From: Roseibium album
Lineage (GTDB): Bacteria; Pseudomonadota; Alphaproteobacteria; Rhizobiales; Stappiaceae
DNA: 64,000 bases
Direction: 5' to 3'
NCBI RefSeq assembly: GCF_001404515.1
Contig: NZ_CXWE01000002.1
Span: 682,001-746,000, forward strand
Shown here: one piece after another, positions 19,199-28,811 of the stretch
Numbering within the stretch: position 1 is the stretch's first letter
Layout: the number at the start of each line of letters is the position of its first letter
Translations under genes and position numbers: made by a program
The notes under the pieces: model-generated
The model's database searches: none
What the model was told of the DNA's origin: nothing
The model's input: only the letters and a program-made list of their open reading frames with translations

Positions 19199-20209
19199 AT
19201 GGTAACCAAGGTAGCAATCAACGGCTTCGGTCGCATCGGTCGGAATGTCCTGCGTGGCATCGTGGAAAGTGGCCGCACGGACATTGAAGTCGTGGCGATC
19301 AATGATCTCGGTCCGGTTGAAACCAACGCACATCTGCTGCGCTATGATTCCGTTCATGGCCGTTTTCCGGCACAGGTAAGTGTCGACGGCGATACCATCT
19401 CCGTTGGCGGTGGCAAGCCGATCAAGGTAACGGCCATACGCGACCCGAAAGAACTTCCCTGGGGCGAACTCGGAGTGGAAGTCGCTCTGGAATGCACCGG
19501 CATCTTCACTGCCAAGGAAAAGGCAGCCATGCATCTGGAGGCAGGCGCGAAACGTGTTCTGGTTTCAGCACCTGCTGCCGGTGCGGACAAGACCATCGTG
19601 TTCGGTGTCAACGACAGTGCGCTGACCGCCGACGACCTCGTTGTCTCCAACGCATCCTGCACCACCAACTGCCTCTCGCCGGTTGCCTACGTTCTCAACG
19701 AGACCATAGGCATCGAAAAGGGCTTCATGACGACGATCCACTCCTACACCGGCGATCAGCCGACGCTGGACACCATGCACAAGGATCTTTACCGCGCCCG
19801 CGCGGCAGCCATGTCCATGATCCCGACTTCCACAGGTGCGGCAAAGGCCGTCGGTCTGGTTCTGCCGGAACTCAATGGCAAACTGGATGGCGTTGCCATC
19901 CGCGTTCCCACACCGAATGTTTCCGTCGTTGACCTCAACTTCATCGCCAAGCGAGAAACCACCGTTGAGGAAATCAATGCAGCGATCAAGCAGGCTGCGG
20001 ACGGCAAACTGAAGGGCATCCTGGGCTACACGGAAGAGCCTCTGGTTTCCATGGACTTCAACCATGACAGCCATTCCTCGGTCTTCCACATGGATCAGAC
20101 CAAGGTTCTGGACGGCACCTTCGTTCGTATCCTGTCCTGGTATGACAACGAATGGGGCTTCTCCTGCCGCATGGCGGACACCGCCGTGGCGATGTCGAAG
20201 CTGATCTGA
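19199..20209 (+). CDS. gap: Type I glyceraldehyde-3-phosphate dehydrogenase
   Basis: Oxidises glyceraldehyde-3-phosphate to 1,3-bisphosphoglycerate with NAD(P)+. From the ATG at 19199 the product has 336 residues, starting with the Rossmann motif [16 protein letters not shown]. The catalytic Cys154 is in [12 protein letters not shown], and the phosphate-binding and S-loop regions ([21 protein letters not shown]) are intact, as is the closing [12 protein letters not shown]. Cofactor preference is not settled from sequence. GGGAG lies upstream. Confidence 0.97.
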   Translation: MVTKVAINGFGRIGRNVLRGIVESGRTDIEVVAINDLGPVETNAHLLRYDSVHGRFPAQVSVDGDTISVGGGKPIKVTAIRDPKELPWGELGVEVALECTGIFTAKEKAAMHLEAGAKRVLVSAPAAGADKTIVFGVNDSALTADDLVVSNASCTTNCLSPVAYVLNETIGIEKGFMTTIHSYTGDQPTLDTMHKDLYRARAAAMSMIPTSTGAAKAVGLVLPELNGKLDGVAIRVPTPNVSVVDLNFIAKRETTVEEINAAIKQAADGKLKGILGYTEEPLVSMDFNHDSHSSVFHMDQTKVLDGTFVRILSWYDNEWGFSCRMADTAVAMSKLI

Positions 20210-20248
20210 GCAGTGGATCGGATGCCACGACATCCGTCATAGTACCAA

Positions 20249-20282
20249 GGGCGGTTGCAGGTCTTCTGCATCCGCCTTTTCA
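20249..20282 (+). terminator. Intrinsic terminator or attenuator between gap and pgk
   Basis: GGCGGTTGCAG pairs with CTGCATCCGCC (one mismatch) around GTCTT, followed by TTTT. It lies about 40 bases past the gap stop and 35 before the pgk ATG. Both genes lie on one strand, so partial termination that lowers pgk relative to gap is the simplest reading. Confidence 0.65.
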
Positions 20283-20316
20283 TTGTTTGAACTGTTTCCG
20301 ACGACAGGTAAGTTCC

Positions 20317-21510
20317 ATGGCTTTCAAAACTCTCGACGACCTGAACAACATCTCCGGCAAACGGGTTCTGGTCCGTGTCGACCTGAACGTGCCGATGGAT
20401 GGCGGCAGGATCACCGACACGACGCGGATCGAACGTGTGCTGCCAACCATTCGCGAGCTTTCCGAAAAAGGAGCAAAGGTCATTCTGCTGGCCCATTTCG
20501 GCCGGCCGAAGGGCGAACGCGTTGCGGATATGTCTCTTGCGCCGGTGGCACCCGCCGTCGCTGAATTGCTTGGAAAACCGGTTGCATTTGCAGACGATTG
20601 CGTCGGCGGCGTAGCAACTGAAATGGTGAACGCCATGTCGGACGGCGGTGTTTTGCTGCTGGAAAACACCCGCTATCACAGGGGCGAAGAGAAGAACGAT
20701 CCGGACTTTGCCAGGGCCCTGGCTGCAAACGGCGATATCTATGTCAACGACGCCTTTTCCGCCGCGCACCGGGCGCACGGCTCGACCGAAGGCATCGCCA
20801 GGCTTCTCCCGGCCTATGCGGGCCGAACCATGCAGGCCGAACTGGAAGCGCTCGGATCTGCGCTCGGCGACCCTGTTCGCCCGGTCCTTGCAGTTGTCGG
20901 CGGTGCGAAGGTTTCCTCGAAGATCGATCTTCTGGAAAACCTGGTCTCCAGGGTCGACATGCTGGTGATTGGCGGTGGCATGGCCAATACCTTCCTGGCC
21001 GCAAAGGGCACCGATGTCGGCAAATCGCTTTGCGAGCATGATCTGGCCGATACGGCCAGGAAAATCATGGTGGCTGCCGAGGCGGCAAACTGCGACATCG
21101 TGCTGCCCGACGATGCTGTGGTTGCACGGGAATTCAAGGCAGGAGCCGCCAACGAGACAGTCGAGCTTGATGCCATACCCTCCGATGGCATGATCCTCGA
21201 CGTCGGCGCGGCCTCCATCGAGACCGTCAAATCCAAGATCGATTCGGCGAAAACCCTGGTCTGGAACGGACCTCTGGGAGCATTCGAAATCGAACCGTTC
21301 GACAAGGCAACGGTCGCAGCCGCAAAACATGCTGCTGAAAACACCCGTGCCGGCAAGCTCAATTCCGTTGCCGGTGGCGGTGACACGGTCGCGGCGCTGA
21401 ACCACGCCGGTGCTGCCGAAGGCTTCTCTTATGTCTCCACCGCGGGAGGCGCTTTCCTGGAATGGCTGGAAGGCAAGGAACTTCCGGGCGTCAAGGCGCT
21501 CGATACCTGA
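20317..21510 (+). CDS. pgk: Phosphoglycerate kinase
   Basis: Transfers phosphate between 1,3-bisphosphoglycerate and ADP. From the ATG at 20317 the product has 397 residues. Family motifs are present: [11 protein letters not shown] near residue 18, [10 protein letters not shown] near 57, [13 protein letters not shown] near 115, [11 protein letters not shown] near 195, and the nucleotide site with WNGPLGAFE near 315 and AGGGDTVAA near 352. An in-frame start further upstream would overlap the gap gene and is rejected. Confidence 0.97.
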   Translation: MAFKTLDDLNNISGKRVLVRVDLNVPMDGGRITDTTRIERVLPTIRELSEKGAKVILLAHFGRPKGERVADMSLAPVAPAVAELLGKPVAFADDCVGGVATEMVNAMSDGGVLLLENTRYHRGEEKNDPDFARALAANGDIYVNDAFSAAHRAHGSTEGIARLLPAYAGRTMQAELEALGSALGDPVRPVLAVVGGAKVSSKIDLLENLVSRVDMLVIGGGMANTFLAAKGTDVGKSLCEHDLADTARKIMVAAEAANCDIVLPDDAVVAREFKAGAANETVELDAIPSDGMILDVGAASIETVKSKIDSAKTLVWNGPLGAFEIEPFDKATVAAAKHAAENTRAGKLNSVAGGGDTVAALNHAGAAEGFSYVSTAGGAFLEWLEGKELPGVKALDT

Positions 21511-21535
21511 AAATCCGCAAAGAAGGGGAAAAGAT

Positions 21536-21904
21536 ATGCAGCGCGGTTTTACAAACATTCTCGCCGAGGACGTGGCGCAAACCGCGGCATTCTACGAAAC
21601 GTTGCTCGGCCTGAAGCCGAAGTTCTCTTCCGACTGGTTCGTCAATCTGGCAGATCCCGACAATCCGGACCTGGAACTCGGGATTCTGCAGCGGACAAAC
21701 GAAATCGTTCCGGCCAGTGCCCGACAGGCGCCGGCCGGCGTGATCCTCACCTTTGTCGTGGACGACTGCGACACCATCCATCAGCGGGCGATCGCTTCCA
21801 ACGCCGACATCGTTGAAGCTCCAACCGATATGCCATACGGGCAACGCCGGATGATTGTCAGGGATCCGGCTGGAACCTTCATTGACATCAGCTCACTGGT
21901 GTAA
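21536..21904 (+). CDS. VOC-family (glyoxalase/bleomycin-resistance fold) protein
   Basis: Small vicinal-oxygen-chelate protein, 122 residues, with two beta-alpha-beta-beta-beta modules: residues 1-55 (GFTNILAEDVAQTAAFYETLLGL) and 65-122 (GVILTFVVDDCDTIHQRA, then PYGQRRMIVRDPAGTFIDIS). Enzyme activity is unknown; the family includes glyoxalases, dioxygenases and resistance proteins. AAGGGGAAAAG lies before the ATG at 21536. The 25-base spacing to pgk suggests cotranscription with the glycolytic genes, where a methylglyoxal-type repair role would be plausible but is unproved. Confidence 0.82.
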   Translation: MQRGFTNILAEDVAQTAAFYETLLGLKPKFSSDWFVNLADPDNPDLELGILQRTNEIVPASARQAPAGVILTFVVDDCDTIHQRAIASNADIVEAPTDMPYGQRRMIVRDPAGTFIDISSLV

Positions 21905-22138
21905 CAAGCTTTTGCCCTGTTCCAGCCACACGCATGATTAATTTGAAGGCCGAATTAATTGTGTGCGCAAAATTTCCGTCAGTGCCTTGTATTTAAATTG
22001 ATTTAAGCGGTCGCGCCGCTCTTTCCATAACCGAAAATATTGTTAGAACGACCGAAGATTTACGCGCCGCCAAACTGGCCAGTCAATTCAATTCGGCTGG
22101 CGGGCGGAACACGGAACCGGATCCTTGGGAGACACTTG

Positions 22139-23206
22139 ATGGCACGTATTACCCTTCGCCAGTTGCTTGATCACGCCGCAGAGAACGACTACGGCGTTCC
22201 GGCGTTCAACATCAACAACATGGAGCAGGCCCTTGCGATCATGGCTGCCGCCGATCAGACCGATGCACCTGTCATCATCCAGGCATCCCGCGGCGCCCGC
22301 TCCTACGCTCACGACGTGATGCTCAAGCATATGATGGATGCTGTCGTCGAGATTTATCCTCATATCCCTGTCTGTGTTCACCTCGACCACGGCAATGCAC
22401 CGCAGACCTGCATGACCGCGATCCAGGCCGGGTTCACATCCGTCATGATGGACGGTTCCCTGGAAGCGGACGGCAAGACCCCGGCCAACTGGGACTATAA
22501 TGTCGACGTGACCAAAACCGTGACCGACATGGCTCATCTCGGCGGCATCTCCGTGGAAGGAGAACTGGGTGTTCTCGGCTCGCTTGAAACCGGGATGGGC
22601 GACAAGGAAGACGGCCATGGCGCGGAAGGCAAACTCAGCCACGATCAGCTGCTGACCGATCCCGCCGAAGCGGTCAAATTCGTGCAGGAAACAAAGGTCG
22701 ACGCACTGGCAATCGCGATGGGAACCAGTCACGGCGCATACAAGTTCACCCGTCAGCCAGACGGCGAAATCCTGGCCATGCATGTGATCGAGGAAATTCA
22801 CCGCCGCCTGCCGGCAACTCACCTCGTCATGCATGGCTCCTCTTCCGTTCCTCAGGACCTTCAGGACATCATCAACCAGTTCGGCGGTGAAATGCCCCAA
22901 ACCTGGGGCGTGCCGGTCGAGGAAATTCAGCGCGGTATCAAGAACGGCGTGCGCAAGATCAACATCGACACCGACAACCGGATGGCAATGACCGGCCAGA
23001 TCCGCCGTGTGCTCAGTGAAAACCCGGGCGAGTTCGACCCGCGCAAATATCTGAAGCCCGCCCGCGAAGCCATGCAGAAGCTGTGCGTTGAGCGTCTGGA
23101 GGCTTTCAACACCGCAGGTCAGGCTTCCAAGATCACGAAAATCATCACATTGGCCGAAATGGCCGGCCGCTATCAGGATGGCAGCCTTGACCCGAAAATC
23201 GGTTGA
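22139..23206 (+). CDS. fba: Class II fructose-bisphosphate aldolase
   Basis: Zinc-dependent aldolase of the Calvin-type (CbbA) subgroup. From the ATG at 22139 the product has 355 residues with the TIM-barrel motifs [16 protein letters not shown] near residue 20, VHLDHGNAP near 81 (metal and catalytic Asp/His), [27 protein letters not shown] near 140, and [13 protein letters not shown] near 197. An in-frame start at 22040 is possible but has no family similarity before [15 protein letters not shown] lies upstream. The 234-base gap to the VOC gene is AT-rich and probably holds its own promoter. Confidence 0.96.
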   Translation: MARITLRQLLDHAAENDYGVPAFNINNMEQALAIMAAADQTDAPVIIQASRGARSYAHDVMLKHMMDAVVEIYPHIPVCVHLDHGNAPQTCMTAIQAGFTSVMMDGSLEADGKTPANWDYNVDVTKTVTDMAHLGGISVEGELGVLGSLETGMGDKEDGHGAEGKLSHDQLLTDPAEAVKFVQETKVDALAIAMGTSHGAYKFTRQPDGEILAMHVIEEIHRRLPATHLVMHGSSSVPQDLQDIINQFGGEMPQTWGVPVEEIQRGIKNGVRKINIDTDNRMAMTGQIRRVLSENPGEFDPRKYLKPAREAMQKLCVERLEAFNTAGQASKITKIITLAEMAGRYQDGSLDPKIG

Positions 23207-23244
23207 CAGGCGCCGTTCTGCCCAATTGATTCACTCACTTTATT

Positions 23245-23271
23245 GAAAGAGGGGCCTTGCGTCCCTCTTTC
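23245..23271 (+). terminator. Hairpin terminator after fba
   Basis: A 9-bp inverted repeat, GAAAGAGGG with CCCTCTTTC, surrounds a short GCCTTGCGT-type loop, about 40 bases past the fba stop. It is symmetric with a weak T tail (GTCTTTA). It separates fba from the ThiE-like gene whose start lies downstream of it. Confidence 0.6.
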
Positions 23272-23326
23272 GCCGTCTTTAGGGACAAGAAACCCAATAG
23301 CAATCCCTTCAGTCAGGATCCCGAAC

Positions 23327-23968
23327 GTGAATCGCCCGCGCCTCTTTCTTGTAACGCCTCCGGAATTCGACATCTCTGACATGGCGGCAAAGCTTGAACA
23401 GGCATTTGCCGGAGGTGATGTTGCATGCGTTCTGATCTATTTGCCAGGCGCCGGAACAAAGGCTGTTCAGGAAGCTGCTGAAAAACTGGTTCCGGTTATC
23501 CAGCAAGGGGGCGCAGCCGCTCTCGTCTACGGGGATACCCAGGCGGCAGGTCGCAGCGGTGCGGACGGGGTGCATGTCGACACCTCCCTGGAGGACATCA
23601 AGCTCGCCGTGGAAAGCTTCCAGCCGGAGCGGATCGTCGGAACAGGCGGAACCAAGCTCAAACACGATACGATGGAAGCGGCCGAAACCGGTGTTGACTA
23701 CATTTTTTTCGGCAAGCTCAGCCTCGATGAAAAGGAAAAGGCTCACGACAAGACGCTCTCCGGCGCCTCATGGTGGGCAGAACTTTTCGAGACGCCCTGC
23801 GTCGCGATGGCAGGCAACTCGATGGAGACACTTGCAGAAGTGGCAAAGACAGGCGCGGATTTTGTTGCTCTGAAGGATGCCGTCTGGCAATCAGATGCAG
23901 ATGTTTCCTCCGTGGTCGCCGAAGCCAATCGCATTCTTGAGGCCCATCCGTTTCCGGAAATGGAGTAA
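23327..23968 (+). CDS. ThiE/TenI-superfamily protein (thiamine phosphate synthase-like, function uncertain)
   Basis: TIM-barrel protein of 213 residues resembling thiamine phosphate synthase. Strands match at RLFLVTPPEF, AALVYGDTQAAGRSGADGVHV (family: DRVDLALA..GADGVHLGQ) and GVDYIFFGKL. The match is loose: the GVHLGQxDL motif reads GVHVDTSLED, and the pyrophosphate loop usually following GADYIG.GP is replaced by FFGKLSLDEKEKAHDK. It may therefore be a paralogue with another role. I chose the GTG at 23327 (AGGA upstream) because anything earlier crosses the fba terminator. The next gene follows after 38 bases. Confidence 0.7.
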   Translation: MNRPRLFLVTPPEFDISDMAAKLEQAFAGGDVACVLIYLPGAGTKAVQEAAEKLVPVIQQGGAAALVYGDTQAAGRSGADGVHVDTSLEDIKLAVESFQPERIVGTGGTKLKHDTMEAAETGVDYIFFGKLSLDEKEKAHDKTLSGASWWAELFETPCVAMAGNSMETLAEVAKTGADFVALKDAVWQSDADVSSVVAEANRILEAHPFPEME

Positions 23969-24006
23969 TTTGCCGGGAGCCACCAACCAGGCAGGGAGTA
24001 GGATCG

Positions 24007-25113
24007 ATGCCGACCAGAAGCGCCCGTCCTCACGACACATTGCGGACCATGTTCGTGGTAATCTGTGCGTTCCTGCTTGGGCAAACAGTCCTGAATGCAT
24101 CCGCTCAGGAGGCAAATTTCGACGCGGTCAATGCCGACGAAAATGCGGCCGCCGAGCCTGCTCTCATCGATGTCACCACGCGGGACAAGACCCTCTTCAG
24201 CATCGTTGACGATGGGCCGCCGAAATTTGACGAGAGCGAAACCGTCACAGCCGAGACCGCCTATTCGGCCTTCCAGCGCGGATGGTTTCTGACCGCACTC
24301 GGATTGGCCACGCCACTTGCCGAACAGGGCGACAAGGCGGCTCAGGCCCTGCTTGGTGTCCTCCACGAGAAAGGTCTCGGCATCAGGCTGGACAAATCCA
24401 AGGCAGCTGACTGGTATTCCCTGGCCGCCGACGCGGGCGACAGCGGGTCCGCCATGCAACTGGCACAGTTCTACCTTCTCGGGACAGGCGTTGACGTTGA
24501 CAAGGCCAAGGCGGCCGATCTTTTCGAACAGGCTGCCGGGGCAGGAAACGCGTCCGCGATCTACAACCTCGCGATCCTCTATCAGGAAGGTGAGGGACGC
24601 CCCTTCAACGAAGCCAAGGCCCGCGAACTTCTGGAAGAAGCAGCCGCCATGAACGATCCCGAAGCACAATATGCTCTCGGACTGTCCTTCATTGAATCGC
24701 AGACCGGTCTGAACGATCCGGGCCAGGGTGCCTTTTGGCTTGGTCGTGCCGCACGGCGCGGACACACGTCTGCTCAGGTCTACTATGGCATTCTTCGGCA
24801 CCAGGGCAAAGGTGTGGATCCGGACGAGGCCGAGGCAGCCGACTGGTTCGAGCGGGCCGCGACGGCAGGCAACCCGGTCGCGATGAACCGGCTGGCCCGT
24901 ATCTATGCCTACGGCCGCGGAAGAGAGCAGGATTTTGCAGCAGCAGCAGGCTGGCATCTTGCTGCCCGCACCAACGGTGTTCCCGACCACAATCTCGACA
25001 GGATCGTCGAAACACTCGACGAAAAGACCATGGAAGACGCCCGCAAACTGGCGGAACAGCACGCAGCGACACTCATGGCACCGACGGAAGATCCAGCAGC
25101 TGAATCGCCATAA
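24007..25113 (+). CDS. Exported Sel1-repeat protein
   Basis: 368-residue protein with an N-terminal signal or anchor segment (about residues 12-33, FVVICAFLLGQTVLNASA-Q). From about residue 85 it has six or seven Sel1/TPR-like repeats with the consensus A...L...Y..G.GV..D..KA..W...AA..G (for example GLGIRLDKSKAADWYSLAADAG and GKGVDPDEAEAADWFERAATAG). Such proteins act as scaffolds or exopolysaccharide/cell-envelope adaptors; no specific partner can be read. GGGAG precedes the ATG. Confidence 0.85.
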   Translation: MPTRSARPHDTLRTMFVVICAFLLGQTVLNASAQEANFDAVNADENAAAEPALIDVTTRDKTLFSIVDDGPPKFDESETVTAETAYSAFQRGWFLTALGLATPLAEQGDKAAQALLGVLHEKGLGIRLDKSKAADWYSLAADAGDSGSAMQLAQFYLLGTGVDVDKAKAADLFEQAAGAGNASAIYNLAILYQEGEGRPFNEAKARELLEEAAAMNDPEAQYALGLSFIESQTGLNDPGQGAFWLGRAARRGHTSAQVYYGILRHQGKGVDPDEAEAADWFERAATAGNPVAMNRLARIYAYGRGREQDFAAAAGWHLAARTNGVPDHNLDRIVETLDEKTMEDARKLAEQHAATLMAPTEDPAAESP

Positions 25114-25273
25114 AATCCACTCCGAGCCGGTCAATCGGAGGAGAATTTGCCTTTTTTCCTTGAAACAGCCCGGCTTTTGTGGTGGACAGGCGCGAGCAAT
25201 TTCTGGCGCCTCGGCTTGAATGCCGGGGACCGCTCTGCTCCAGATCCTAACAATTGATAAAATCGGTCGTTCC

Positions 25274-25837
25274 ATGAAAATCAACGGTAACGAAATCAAG
25301 CCTGGTAACGTGCTGCAGCATCAGGACACGCTCTGGGCTGTCGTCAAGGTTCAGCACGTGAAGCCTGGCAAGGGCGGTGCGTTCGCACAGGTCGAGATGA
25401 AGAACCTGCTCGACGGCCGCAAACTCAACGAGCGGTTCCGCTCTGAAGACAAGGTCGAGCGCGTCCGCCTCGAGCAAAAGGACTTTCAGTACCTTTACAC
25501 TCAGGACGACATGCTGATTTTCATGGACACGGAAACCTACGAGCAGCTGGAACTGCAATCGGAATTTGTCGGCGACCGTGCCGCTTTCCTGCAGGATGGC
25601 ATGATGGTGACAGTGGAGCTGCATGAAGAACGCCCGATCGGGATCACGTTGCCGCAGCATGTCACGCTTGAAATCAGCGAAGCGGATGCGGTTGTAAAGG
25701 GACAGACGCAATCGTCTTCCTACAAGCCGGCCCTGATGGAAAACGGTGTCCGTGTCATGGTGCCCCCCTTCATTACTGCCGGTGAGCGGATCATCGTCGA
25801 TACCGGCACGCTGGAATATGTTCGCCGCGCCGAATAA
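25274..25837 (+). CDS. efp: Translation elongation factor P
   Basis: Relieves ribosome stalling at polyproline. From the ATG at 25274 the product has 187 residues, the usual size, with the KOW-like domain I, two OB domains and the closing motif [22 protein letters not shown]. Lys33, in VKPGKGGAF, corresponds to the lysine that EpmA lysylates. The window contains many proline-rich stretches (for example TolA) that would be natural clients. Confidence 0.97.
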   Translation: MKINGNEIKPGNVLQHQDTLWAVVKVQHVKPGKGGAFAQVEMKNLLDGRKLNERFRSEDKVERVRLEQKDFQYLYTQDDMLIFMDTETYEQLELQSEFVGDRAAFLQDGMMVTVELHEERPIGITLPQHVTLEISEADAVVKGQTQSSSYKPALMENGVRVMVPPFITAGERIIVDTGTLEYVRRAE

Positions 25838-25867
25838 AGCCGGACATTGAACAAGAAGACCTGGTGC

Positions 25868-25882
25868 GCCCGGAACCCGGGC
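25868..25882 (+). repeat. GC-rich inverted repeat between efp and the IMPase gene
   Basis: GCCCGG-AAC-CCGGGC is a perfect 6-bp stem in the 70-base spacer. It has no T-run, so it is more likely an mRNA end-protecting or attenuating stem than a true terminator. Confidence 0.35.
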
Positions 25883-25907
25883 AGCGCCCAACAACAAGTG
25901 ACAATCT

Positions 25908-26708
25908 ATGGCCCGCACAGCACTCCTCAACGTGATGGTTCAAGCCGCGATCAAGGCCGGACGCAGTCTGGTCCGCGATTTCGGTGAAGTGGAAAATCTT
26001 CAGGTCTCCCGCAAGGGACCAGGTGATTTCGTATCGGCTGCCGACCGCCGTGCGGAGGATATCCTGCGTGGCGAACTCTCCAGGGCACGCCCGACCTTCG
26101 GGCTGGTGATGGAAGAAAGCGGTGTTGTCGAAGGCTCCGACGGCCAGCATTGCTGGCACATTGACCCGCTCGACGGTACTACGAATTTCCTGCACGGCAT
26201 TCCGATTTTCGCCACGTCTATTGCGCTTGAACGAGCTGGTGAGATCGTCGCCGGTGTCATTTTCAATCCGGTGATGGATGAACTCTACACGGCAGAGCGA
26301 GGCCGGGGCGCCTATTTGAATGATCGCCGGTTGCGGGTTGCAGGTCGCACGGAATTGCCGGAAATGCTGATCGGTACCGGCATGCCGTTCATCGGACATG
26401 GCGATCACGGCCGCGCCCTCCGTGAGCTGCGCTATGTCATGCCTGAGGTCTCCGGCGTCCGTCGTGCCGGTGCCGCCGCTCTCGATCTTGCCTGGACCGC
26501 TTCCGGACGGCTCGACGCCTACTGGGAGCATAATCTGAATTCCTGGGACATCGCGGCCGGAATTCTGATGGTGCGCGAAGCCGGTGGTTTTGTCAGCGAC
26601 CTTCAAGGCAAGAACAAGATGCTGGAATCAGGCGACGTACTGGTTGGTAACGAATACGCCCACAGGCACCTGCTCCGCCTTCTGAAACAGGCCGAAGACG
26701 CAGCTTAG
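25908..26708 (+). CDS. suhB: Inositol monophosphatase family protein (SuhB-like)
   Basis: Mg-dependent sugar/inositol phosphatase, 266 residues. Metal-site motifs are intact: MEESG near residue 66 (Glu ligand), IDPLDGTTNFLHGIPIFATSIAL at about 84-107, and WDIAAGILMVREAGGFVSDLQG near 212. The distance to efp (70 bases) and shared strand suggest one operon. In enterics SuhB also acts in rRNA antitermination; whether that holds here is unknown. Confidence 0.93.
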   Translation: MARTALLNVMVQAAIKAGRSLVRDFGEVENLQVSRKGPGDFVSAADRRAEDILRGELSRARPTFGLVMEESGVVEGSDGQHCWHIDPLDGTTNFLHGIPIFATSIALERAGEIVAGVIFNPVMDELYTAERGRGAYLNDRRLRVAGRTELPEMLIGTGMPFIGHGDHGRALRELRYVMPEVSGVRRAGAAALDLAWTASGRLDAYWEHNLNSWDIAAGILMVREAGGFVSDLQGKNKMLESGDVLVGNEYAHRHLLRLLKQAEDAA

Positions 26709-26791
26709 GTTGAACGAGGTTTCATTCAGGTTTGAAACAGCCTTCCGCCGTCATGAACCGTTGACCGCGGATCCACAAATTTTCCCTGGTA

Positions 26792-27469
26792 TCAGGCAGG
26801 AACGGCGATCCGCGACAGGTTGACGACATGCTGACCACCGCCGTTTCCGCGGGCATCGACTTCCAGTGAAAGATATTGGCCGGTCCTGTACCTCGATGCC
26901 TTGGTCAGCACCTCGAAAAAGGTTGTGCCCTGAGGTTCGGTCAGGAAAGTGTTGAATTCGAACCCTCCGCTTCCGCTATAAAACCCTGTCAATGTTTCGG
27001 CGCCAAGGCTTTGGCTCTTGTCCAGTACATACATTTCGACCGGGAATGCGGTCTTTGGAAAACCGCTGATATTGACGATTTCAACATTGACCAACTGGCT
27101 GCCCTTTTTCTGTGGCCCGGTGCCGGGAAAAAAAGTCATGTCGCGGAACCGGTACGCAAAAATCAGCGTTTTGGTATTGTCGGATCGAACCACTCGACTT
27201 TGAACGGCACCTGTGATCCGGCCGCCTGACCCGGTCGGACCGTTGGTACCATTCGGCGGCGTATGACTTCCCGCATCGAAGGGGATGACTTCGTCATAGA
27301 TCACCGTACCGCCAAGGTCCGTGCGGCTCACATCCTTCACATGAAGGACGTCATAGCCTTCGAAGTCATAGTCGGTCTGTGCGGGTCGCAAAGTAGTGTT
27401 GAAGGGAAAATTGCCCGACTAGCAACCGCCAAGCGCCAGCACTCCGAGAAGAAATTTTCTGCGCTGCAT
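26792..27469 (-). pseudogene. Predicted lipoprotein gene interrupted by an in-frame TAG
   Basis: Reading from the ATG at 27469, the first 16 codons give MQRRKFLLGVLALGGC, a compact lipoprotein signal with a lipobox (LGGC). The next codon, at 27421-27419, is TAG. The same frame then continues open for about 200 codons to 26792 (SGNFPFNTTLRPAQTDYDFEGYD...), rich in beta-strand and Gly/Asn segments and ending in HVVNLSRIAVPA. This is best read as a lipoprotein gene killed by one nonsense change (or a sequencing error). A TTG at 27391 could restart translation but would give a protein without export signal. I do not recognise the family. Confidence 0.65.
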
Positions 27470-27611
27470 ATCAATCAATCCTGAAACACTTGAACATATG
27501 TACAGACGGCAATGATTGTCTGTTTCGCGTGAAAGCCACAGTTTCCACTCGTGTGGGCAGAACTTCAAGCTACAACTCAAGACAGCGTATGGTTAGGCGA
27601 TAGTCGATTGA

Positions 27612-27634
27612 TACGAATCTCAGGAGAATTCGTA
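27612..27634. promoter_or_regulatory. Inverted repeat upstream of the PhyH gene
   Basis: TACGAAT at 27612-27618 and ATTCGTA at 27628-27634 form a perfect 7-bp inverted repeat with a 9-base spacer, 105 bases before the PhyH ATG, in the 269-base divergent gap shared with the broken lipoprotein gene. It is a plausible operator. CAGAC-N10-GTCTG lies nearby at about 27503-27522. Confidence 0.4.
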
Positions 27635-27738
27635 CGGGCAAGGCGCAATGCCGTTGAAACAGCGGGAGCATGTGGCTGGACGTTAGAAATTGACAGCTGA
27701 ATTCACGCGCCCCAATCTGTCGCAAAGGAGCAAGACAC

Positions 27739-28626
27739 ATGCCGGAAATTCTGTCCGATGCCCAGATCGCGTCTTATCGTGAAACAGGATACCTGGTTCT
27801 GGAACGCCATCTTCCGGAGACTGTCTTGGCGGAAATTCGCGCCGAGATCAGCCGGTTCGAGACCGAAGCGCGCGGCATGACCGCTTCCAATGACCGTCTG
27901 GACCTTGAAGACACTCACACCCCGGACCGGCCGCGCCTGAGACGCATAAAGTTGCCCCACAAAATCAGCGACGTCGTGCGTGAATTGATGTTTTCGGACC
28001 TAATTCTGGCCCCCGCCCGGGACCTGATCGGGCCTGATCTCAGGCTGCATACGACAAAACTCAACATGAAGTCGGCCGGTTACGGCGCTGCTGTCGAATG
28101 GCATCAGGACTATGCCTTCTATCCGCACACCAATGATGACATCCTGGCCATCGGCGTCATTATCGACGATATGGAAAGCGAGAACGGCCCGCTGAAAGTC
28201 TATCCCGGAAGCCACAGGGGACCTGTCCATGACCACCATGTCAACGGTGTTTTCGCCGGCGCGTTCATCCCTGAGGAAGTCGGGTTGAACCCGTCCGATG
28301 CAGTCGAATTGAAAGGACCGGCGGGGTCGATTTCGATTCATCACGGGCGGATCATCCACGGTTCGGCATTGAACACATCCGAACGCTCGCGGCGCATTCT
28401 GTTCTACGAAATGATGGCCGCTGACGCATTTCCCATAGTGGGTTCAATGACCAAATGGGACGGGATTGAAGATTACGACACACGGATGCTTTGCGGTGAA
28501 CCAACGCTCCAGCCGCGTCTCAAGGACATCCCGATCCGCATCCCGCAGCCTCAGCCCGATGTGCCGATCTCTATCTATGAAATCCAGAAAGGGCTGAAAA
28601 AGCGTGCGTTCGACACCTGCAAGTGA
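27739..28626 (+). CDS. Phytanoyl-CoA dioxygenase family protein
   Basis: Fe(II)/2-oxoglutarate-dependent oxygenase of the PhyH family, 295 residues. The metal triad is visible: His and Asp in VEWHQDYAFYP (about residues 116-118) and the distal His in HGRIIHGSALN near 212, followed by Arg residues (ERSRR) that would bind 2-oxoglutarate. The substrate cannot be assigned; bacterial members hydroxylate lipids, osmolytes and secondary metabolites. AAAGGAG lies before the ATG. The next gene is 185 bases downstream. Confidence 0.87.
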   Translation: MPEILSDAQIASYRETGYLVLERHLPETVLAEIRAEISRFETEARGMTASNDRLDLEDTHTPDRPRLRRIKLPHKISDVVRELMFSDLILAPARDLIGPDLRLHTTKLNMKSAGYGAAVEWHQDYAFYPHTNDDILAIGVIIDDMESENGPLKVYPGSHRGPVHDHHVNGVFAGAFIPEEVGLNPSDAVELKGPAGSISIHHGRIIHGSALNTSERSRRILFYEMMAADAFPIVGSMTKWDGIEDYDTRMLCGEPTLQPRLKDIPIRIPQPQPDVPISIYEIQKGLKKRAFDTCK

Positions 28627-28725
28627 TGACCCGCATTGGCCACGAGACAAAAGGAAAAGGCTGTCGCGTCAGGCACCAGATCAATACAAACGATCCAGGA
28701 ACCGACAGCCTGACCTAGGTGATCC

Positions 28726-28746
28726 TGACCGCGAGAAGAGGTTTCC
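28726..28746 (+). promoter_or_regulatory. Shared 21-bp upstream element, copy 1
   Basis: A TGACCGCGA(G)AAGAGG...TTTCC element lies 86 bases before the alpha/beta-hydrolase ATG. It matches copy 2 at 30589-30609 in 20 of 21 positions. Placement about 80-86 bases before two consecutive genes suggests a common promoter or regulator site; no known consensus is recognised. Confidence 0.5.
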
Positions 28747-28811
28747 GCGATGAAAGCATCAATCAATCGAGCACCTGCCACTGCAACACCAAGCGTAGGG
28801 AAGTGAGTGCA

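Noticed and set aside
20095-21558. 487-codon minus-strand frame across pgk
   Set aside because: Shadow of a strongly biased gene; no recognisable protein features.
23743-25299. 518-codon minus-strand frame across the Sel1-repeat gene
   Set aside because: Antisense to a gene with clear repeats; composition is not that of a protein family.
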